NCBI GenBank assembly: GCA_964486725.1
Contig: CAZAOK010000079.1
Span: forward strand, 1 to 17,394
DNA from: M55B154 sp964486725
Lineage (GTDB): Bacteria; Spirochaetota; UBA4802; UB4802
Direction: 5' to 3'
Length of the DNA: 17,394 nucleotides
In this document: piece after piece, positions 14,278-17,394 of the stretch
Position numbering within the stretch: the stretch's first letter is position 1
Layout: each line of letters starts with the position of its first letter
Notes under the pieces: model-generated
Seen by the model: the letters and a program-made list of their open reading frames with translations, nothing else
What the model was told of the DNA's origin: nothing
Databases searched by the model: none
Made by a program: the position numbers and the translations under genes

Positions 14278-14519
14278 ACCGCTAAGGCGCGAAGGGCGCA
14301 AAGTTCGCTAAGGGGTGTTTCTGTTTTATTTTTAAGGGAAACAGCATTTGAGAAATTCTGTTTTTCATGTATTATCAATAAGGTTTTTTGTAGTATTAAG
14401 AAATAAACTATTTTTATGCATGCTATAATTTTTGCAAAGATACGGCTATACAGAATTTATATAAAAAACCTCCAACCTTCCCTTCTTTGCGAACTCTGCG
14501 CCCTTCGCGCCTTAGCGGT
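14278..14519. repeat. 31-bp inverted repeats bounding a 180-bp AT-rich segment
   Basis: The left arm (14278-14308, beginning ACCGCTAAGGCGCGAAGGGC) and right arm (14489-14519, ending in its reverse complement) pair over 31 bp with one mismatch. The inside (14309-14488) is AT-rich and has no gene. The arms are of the same TTTGCG/CTTAGCGG class as the sequence at 5432-5475. The block lies between the divergent TetR and corrinoid promoters and touches neither. No transposase or clear target-site duplication is seen, so this is either a small non-autonomous element or two insertions of a dispersed repeat in opposite directions. Confidence 0.55.
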
Positions 14520-14554
14520 GATCTTTTCAGACAGCAACACCGAAAAAATAAGGC

Positions 14555-14604
14555 TTGACAAATCACTCAGTATCGAACACTGTTCTATTAGTGAACGCAA
14601 TTCT
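14555..14604 (+). promoter_or_regulatory. Corrinoid-operon promoter with two tandem GAAC-N3-GTTC boxes
   Basis: TTGACAAATC (-35 TTGACA 14555-14560) is followed after 17 nt by CACTGT (14578-14583) as a weak -10. Box 1, CGAACACTGTTCT (14574-14586), with a perfect GAAC-ACT-GTTC core, covers the -10. Box 2, TGAACGCAATTCT (14592-14604), covers the expected start near 14590. Box centres are 18 bp apart, exactly as in the MFS promoter, and the first ten bases of both promoters are identical. The 5' leader would be about 64 nt. Confidence 0.72.
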
Positions 14605-14653
14605 GCTGATGAACTCCCGCCTATCGTGTATCCCTGTAAAGAGGTGAACTTAT

Positions 14654-15298
14654 ATGGATATACTTACCGAAATTTCCAGTTCCGTACAGAAGGGTGAGCA
14701 GGACAGCATACAGGCACAGGTGCAGACGGCCCTTGACGAGGGGCTTTCCCCCCTTGAGATACTCAACAACGGGCTTATTGCCGGCATGGACGTGGTTGGT
14801 GAAAAGTTCAAGAATAAAGAAATATTCATACCCAACGTCCTCATCGCCGCCCGTGCCATGAACAGGGCCATGGAGGTGCTCAAACCCCGGCTTGCCGAGA
14901 CGGGGGCCAAACCTGCCGGTAAATACGTGATCGGCACCGTGCTGGGTGATCATCACGATATCGGGAAGAACCTGGTGCGGATGATGCTGCAGGGCAAGGG
15001 CTTCGAGGTTGTAGACCTGGGCATTAACGTCCCCCCTCAGCGTTTCGTTGAGGCCATCACCGAAGATACCGACATCGTGGGCATGTCAGCACTGTTGTCC
15101 ACAACACGTCCCCTTATGAAAGATACCATCGATGCCATAGAGGCCGCGGGGCTGCGAGATCGCGTGAAGGTGATGGTCGGCGGCGGAGCCATTACCGAGG
15201 CCTACGCCAGCGAGATCGGTGCAGACGGCTACGGGTCAGACGCGATACTTTCGGCCGAACTTGCCCTCAGGCTTGTGGGACAGAAGGGGGAGGTGTGA
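14654..15298 (+). CDS. Methyltransferase corrinoid protein (B12-binding, 214 aa)
   Basis: Carries the cobamide cofactor that accepts a methyl group from one methyltransferase and hands it to another, in the cytoplasm. Residues ~1-85 are the helical cap domain typical of MtaC/MtbC/MttC-type proteins (G-L-S-P-L-E-I-L-N-N-G-L-I-A-G-M-D-V-V-G). Residues ~90-210 are the Rossmann-like B12 domain: G-T-V-L-G-D99-H-H101-D-I-G104-K-N-L-V holds the D-x-H-x-x-G motif whose His is the lower cobalt ligand, then G-M-S145-A-L-L-S-T-T and V-G-G-G-A. All cofactor-binding signatures are intact and the length is normal. A strong GAGGTG site stands 7 nt before the ATG. It is first in an operon of at least four genes and lies behind a promoter with two TetR-type boxes. 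The substrate cannot be read from this protein. Confidence 0.92.
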   Translation: MDILTEISSSVQKGEQDSIQAQVQTALDEGLSPLEILNNGLIAGMDVVGEKFKNKEIFIPNVLIAARAMNRAMEVLKPRLAETGAKPAGKYVIGTVLGDHHDIGKNLVRMMLQGKGFEVVDLGINVPPQRFVEAITEDTDIVGMSALLSTTRPLMKDTIDAIEAAGLRDRVKVMVGGGAITEAYASEIGADGYGSDAILSAELALRLVGQKGEV

Positions 15299-15299
15299 T

Positions 15300-16412
15300 A
15301 TGAACGGAAAAGAACGCATCCTGACCGCCCTTGAAGTGCGGGAGCCAGACCGGGTTCCGCTGTACATACACGGCATCAACGAGAAACCCATCATCTGGAT
15401 AGCCCGCACCCTCACCGATGATCTTCCCGAAGAAAAAGAGATATACGAGATGAACGATAGCGAGCAGGTGCAGCTTCTCAACGCCCTCTTTCTGCTGCAC
15501 GAAGAATACGGGGTTGACGGCTTTACCTGCTTCGAGATCGGCGACATGGTGAACATCGACGCTACCCATATACGTGACCCATTCAACGTGGTCTACGAAC
15601 GAAGCCCGGTGGGTATCCCCGTGGCAACCGAACACCCTATACATGACATGGACGACCTGAAGAAGTACCAGCCCCCCAAACCGGCAGAGGAACATCTGCT
15701 GCTCTTAAACCTTGCCCGTGACCGGTTTAAAGACACGAAGGCCATATTCTGGATGATGCGAGGCAGCTTCGTGCGGTCGTGGCGGCTGTGCGGAATGGAG
15801 AACCTCATGTTCAAGATGTTCGATGACCCGCAGTTCGTGCACGACCTTGCGAAGAAAGTGCTCGAGTTCAACCTTGCGTCAATGGAACAGGTGCGCGCCG
15901 CCGGGGCCGACGTTCTTATCGTTGAGGACGACATCGCCGACAAGAACATGACCCTGGTTTCCACCGAACAGTTTATTGAATTTATAAATCCCTACAACCG
16001 GGTGCTGGTTGAGGAGGCCCACAAGAAGGGCATGAAGGTGATGCGCCACAGCGACGGCAACCTGTGGAACATCATGGACATACTGCTTGATACCGGCTAT
16101 GACGGCTTAAACCCCCTTGAGCCCCAGGCCGACATGGGCCTGAAGAAGGTGAAAGACTACTGCGGCGACCGCCTCTGCCTCATCGGCAACATCGACTGCA
16201 TCGAGCTGTTGCCCTCGGGCACCCCCGAAGAGGTAGACCAGGCGGTGAAGCAGGCTATCATCGACGCGGGGCAGGGCGGGGGGCTGGTGATCAGTTCATC
16301 AAACTCACTGCATCCCGGCACAAAGCCTGAAAACTGTATCGCCATGTTCAAGGCGGTAGAAAAATACGGTCATTATCCGCTGCAGGACGTGAAGACCGGG
16401 AGGGGCACGTGA
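15300..16412 (+). CDS. UroD/MtaA-superfamily methyltransferase lacking the usual Zn ligands (370 aa)
   Basis: TIM-barrel protein of the uroporphyrinogen-decarboxylase/MtaA superfamily. The N terminus is the typical G-K-E-R-I-L-T-A-L-E-V-R-E-P-D-R-V-P. Other marks are V-E-D-D-I-A-D (~208-214), R-H250-S-D-G-N, L-N-P-L-E-P-Q-A, L-I-G-N-I-D and S-S-S-N-S-L-H-P (332-339). In MtaA-type enzymes the zinc site is H-x-C plus a later Cys. Here the first is H-S-D and the second place reads S-S-S-N-S, so that thiol-activating zinc site is absent. Since it sits beside a corrinoid protein and a Zn-containing paralogue, it may be the methyl-donor-side enzyme working on the primary substrate. The start at 15300 has GGAGG seven nt upstream and is one base after the preceding stop. 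An earlier in-frame ATG (15219) lies inside the corrinoid gene. Family sure, reaction not. Confidence 0.85.
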   Translation: MNGKERILTALEVREPDRVPLYIHGINEKPIIWIARTLTDDLPEEKEIYEMNDSEQVQLLNALFLLHEEYGVDGFTCFEIGDMVNIDATHIRDPFNVVYERSPVGIPVATEHPIHDMDDLKKYQPPKPAEEHLLLLNLARDRFKDTKAIFWMMRGSFVRSWRLCGMENLMFKMFDDPQFVHDLAKKVLEFNLASMEQVRAAGADVLIVEDDIADKNMTLVSTEQFIEFINPYNRVLVEEAHKKGMKVMRHSDGNLWNIMDILLDTGYDGLNPLEPQADMGLKKVKDYCGDRLCLIGNIDCIELLPSGTPEEVDQAVKQAIIDAGQGGGLVISSSNSLHPGTKPENCIAMFKAVEKYGHYPLQDVKTGRGT

Positions 16413-17383
16413 GACTTTTGCAGTATATCTCAGAAAACAAGACACCACCGGTGATCCCCCTCATGGGATATCCCGGTGCGGCCCTTACCGGCACCACCAT
16501 AAAGCAGAACGCCTTCAACCATGAAATACATTTCCGGTCATTACAGGCCCTCTATGACACCTTCAGACCACACGGGCTTTTCTTCTTCATGGATCTTTCA
16601 GTTGAAGCGGGAGCCCTTGGCCTGCAGGTGCAGTACCCGCTCATGGAGTCACCCATCGTGGAGAACCACCCGGTCACTTCACGGGACGACATTGAGAAAC
16701 TGGCAGGCATCGACATCCTGGCAGACTGCCGGGTACTGTCAAACCTTGAAACAATGAAGCTCATGAAGAAAGAACTTCCCTGCCTCAAGGGGGCTTACGT
16801 TACCGGCCCCTATACCCTGGCAAGCCTCCTCTGCGGCGCTTCGGAGGCTGCCATGCTTACCATTGACAACCCCGAGCTGCTTCATGCCGTGTGCGGGTTT
16901 TGTGCTGATGCAGTATCACGATACGCGAAAGCCCTCGAAAACGCGGGCGCGGACATGGTCATGATACTTGAACCCTCGGCGGTGATGCTTTCACCCCGGC
17001 AATTCACAGAATTTTCAGGCAACTACGTGCAGTCACTTGACGAGGTGGTGGGCGTGGATACCATACTGCACATATGCGGCGACACCACACACCTGCTTCC
17101 CGGCATGGCTGCAACGGGTGTGGCAGGCTTCAGCCTGGACTACGCGGTTGACCTTCCGGCTGCGGCAGGCGCAATCAGTGATAACCAGTTTATCATGGGA
17201 AACCTCGATCCGGTTGGGGTACTGAAGGACGGTTCTCCTGATAGTATCCCTTCCATGACTGCAGACCTGGTTTCCTCTATGGAAGGAAAAGGCAACTTCA
17301 TCCTTTCAAGCGGCTGCGACATCCCCCATGATGCCCCGGCAGAAAACATACAGGCTTTCATAGAAGCCGGCAGGCTGGCATGA
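16409..17383 (+). CDS. MtaA/CmuA-type corrinoid methyltransferase with Zn site (324 aa)
   Basis: Second UroD/MtaA-superfamily TIM-barrel protein of the operon. It keeps the zinc ligands: L-H221-I-C223-G-D and S-S-G-C303-D-I-P, the H-x-C...C set that in MtaA activates a thiol for methyl transfer. E188 in I-L-E-P-S-A and G-N-L-D-P are other family marks. It probably takes the methyl group from the corrinoid protein to an acceptor. The acceptor is open, because most bacteria do not make coenzyme M. At 324 residues it is within the MtaA size range. The start is GTG at 16409, overlapping the previous stop by four bases (GTGA), with GGGAGGGG just upstream, so translation is coupled. The 3' end likewise overlaps the next ATG. 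It is only distantly similar to its neighbour and not a recent duplicate. Confidence 0.87.
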   Translation: MRLLQYISENKTPPVIPLMGYPGAALTGTTIKQNAFNHEIHFRSLQALYDTFRPHGLFFFMDLSVEAGALGLQVQYPLMESPIVENHPVTSRDDIEKLAGIDILADCRVLSNLETMKLMKKELPCLKGAYVTGPYTLASLLCGASEAAMLTIDNPELLHAVCGFCADAVSRYAKALENAGADMVMILEPSAVMLSPRQFTEFSGNYVQSLDEVVGVDTILHICGDTTHLLPGMAATGVAGFSLDYAVDLPAAAGAISDNQFIMGNLDPVGVLKDGSPDSIPSMTADLVSSMEGKGNFILSSGCDIPHDAPAENIQAFIEAGRLA

Positions 17384-17394
17384 AACTTAACAGG
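17380..17394 (+). CDS. 5' end of a fourth operon gene, cut by window edge
   Basis: ATG at 17380 overlaps the preceding TGA by four bases (ATGA) and reads M-K-L-N-R to the edge. A GGCAGG stretch lies five bases upstream. The overlap type matches the coupling used between the two preceding genes, which is why I call it. Operons of this kind often add a corrinoid-reactivating ferredoxin-like protein or another methyltransferase, but five residues do not show which. Confidence 0.5.

Noticed and set aside
15219..15299. Upstream ATG for the UroD-type gene
   Set aside because: It lies inside the corrinoid gene; the ATG at 15300 has GGAGG and family-typical first residues.
1..17394. rRNA or tRNA genes
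   Set aside because: No cloverleaf, T-loop or conserved rRNA stretch seen on reading both strands; not tested by a covariance search.

Overview
This window reads as chromosomal or scaffold DNA of an uncultured Gram-negative bacterium, probably an anaerobe. The evidence is an outer-membrane-barrel-like protein ending in Phe, a corrinoid methyl-transfer operon and a GH38 mannosidase. Spirochaetota would fit the gene mix, but nothing here fixes the phylum. A run of exactly 100 Ns (9059-9158) marks a scaffold join, so the order of the two sides is an assembly claim.

Left part (1-5945), AT-rich. A strong promoter with a palindrome in its spacer drives a leftward gene that leaves the window. A gene-poor stretch built of dispersed hairpin-like repeats follows. 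Then come three HNH nucleases of three different architectures within 3.4 kb (559-1707, 1689-2429, 2993-3916), one of them in a tight pair with a 104-residue protein. This looks like a small restriction/defence cluster. Next is a secreted Cys-rich plus beta-barrel protein (4007-5410), then a 535-bp convergent intergenic region with two near-identical 20-bp palindromes spaced exactly 40 bp.

Middle (5946-11967). A leftward MFS transporter and a leftward GH38 alpha-mannosidase-type enzyme are both cut by the N gap. Their apparent 1498-residue fusion is an artefact. They are followed by a rightward three-gene set: DUF6883-like, DUF4926-like and an unknown protein with an N-terminal hydrophobic segment.

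Right part (11968-17394), more GC-rich, mostly with strong Shine-Dalgarno sites. A leftward TetR repressor and a leftward Spinster-type MFS transporter lie opposite a rightward, translationally coupled operon: corrinoid protein, a UroD/MtaA-superfamily protein lacking the Zn ligands, a second one with H-x-C...C Zn ligands, and the first five codons of a fourth gene. The most interesting result is in the control regions. The transporter promoter and the methyltransferase promoter share one architecture: TTGACAAATC, then two GAAC-N3-GTTC-type boxes with centres 18 bp apart, covering the -10 and the predicted start site. This predicts that the TetR protein co-represses an uptake system and a corrinoid-dependent demethylation pathway, forming a self-contained 'sense, import, demethylate' module with an unknown methylated substrate.
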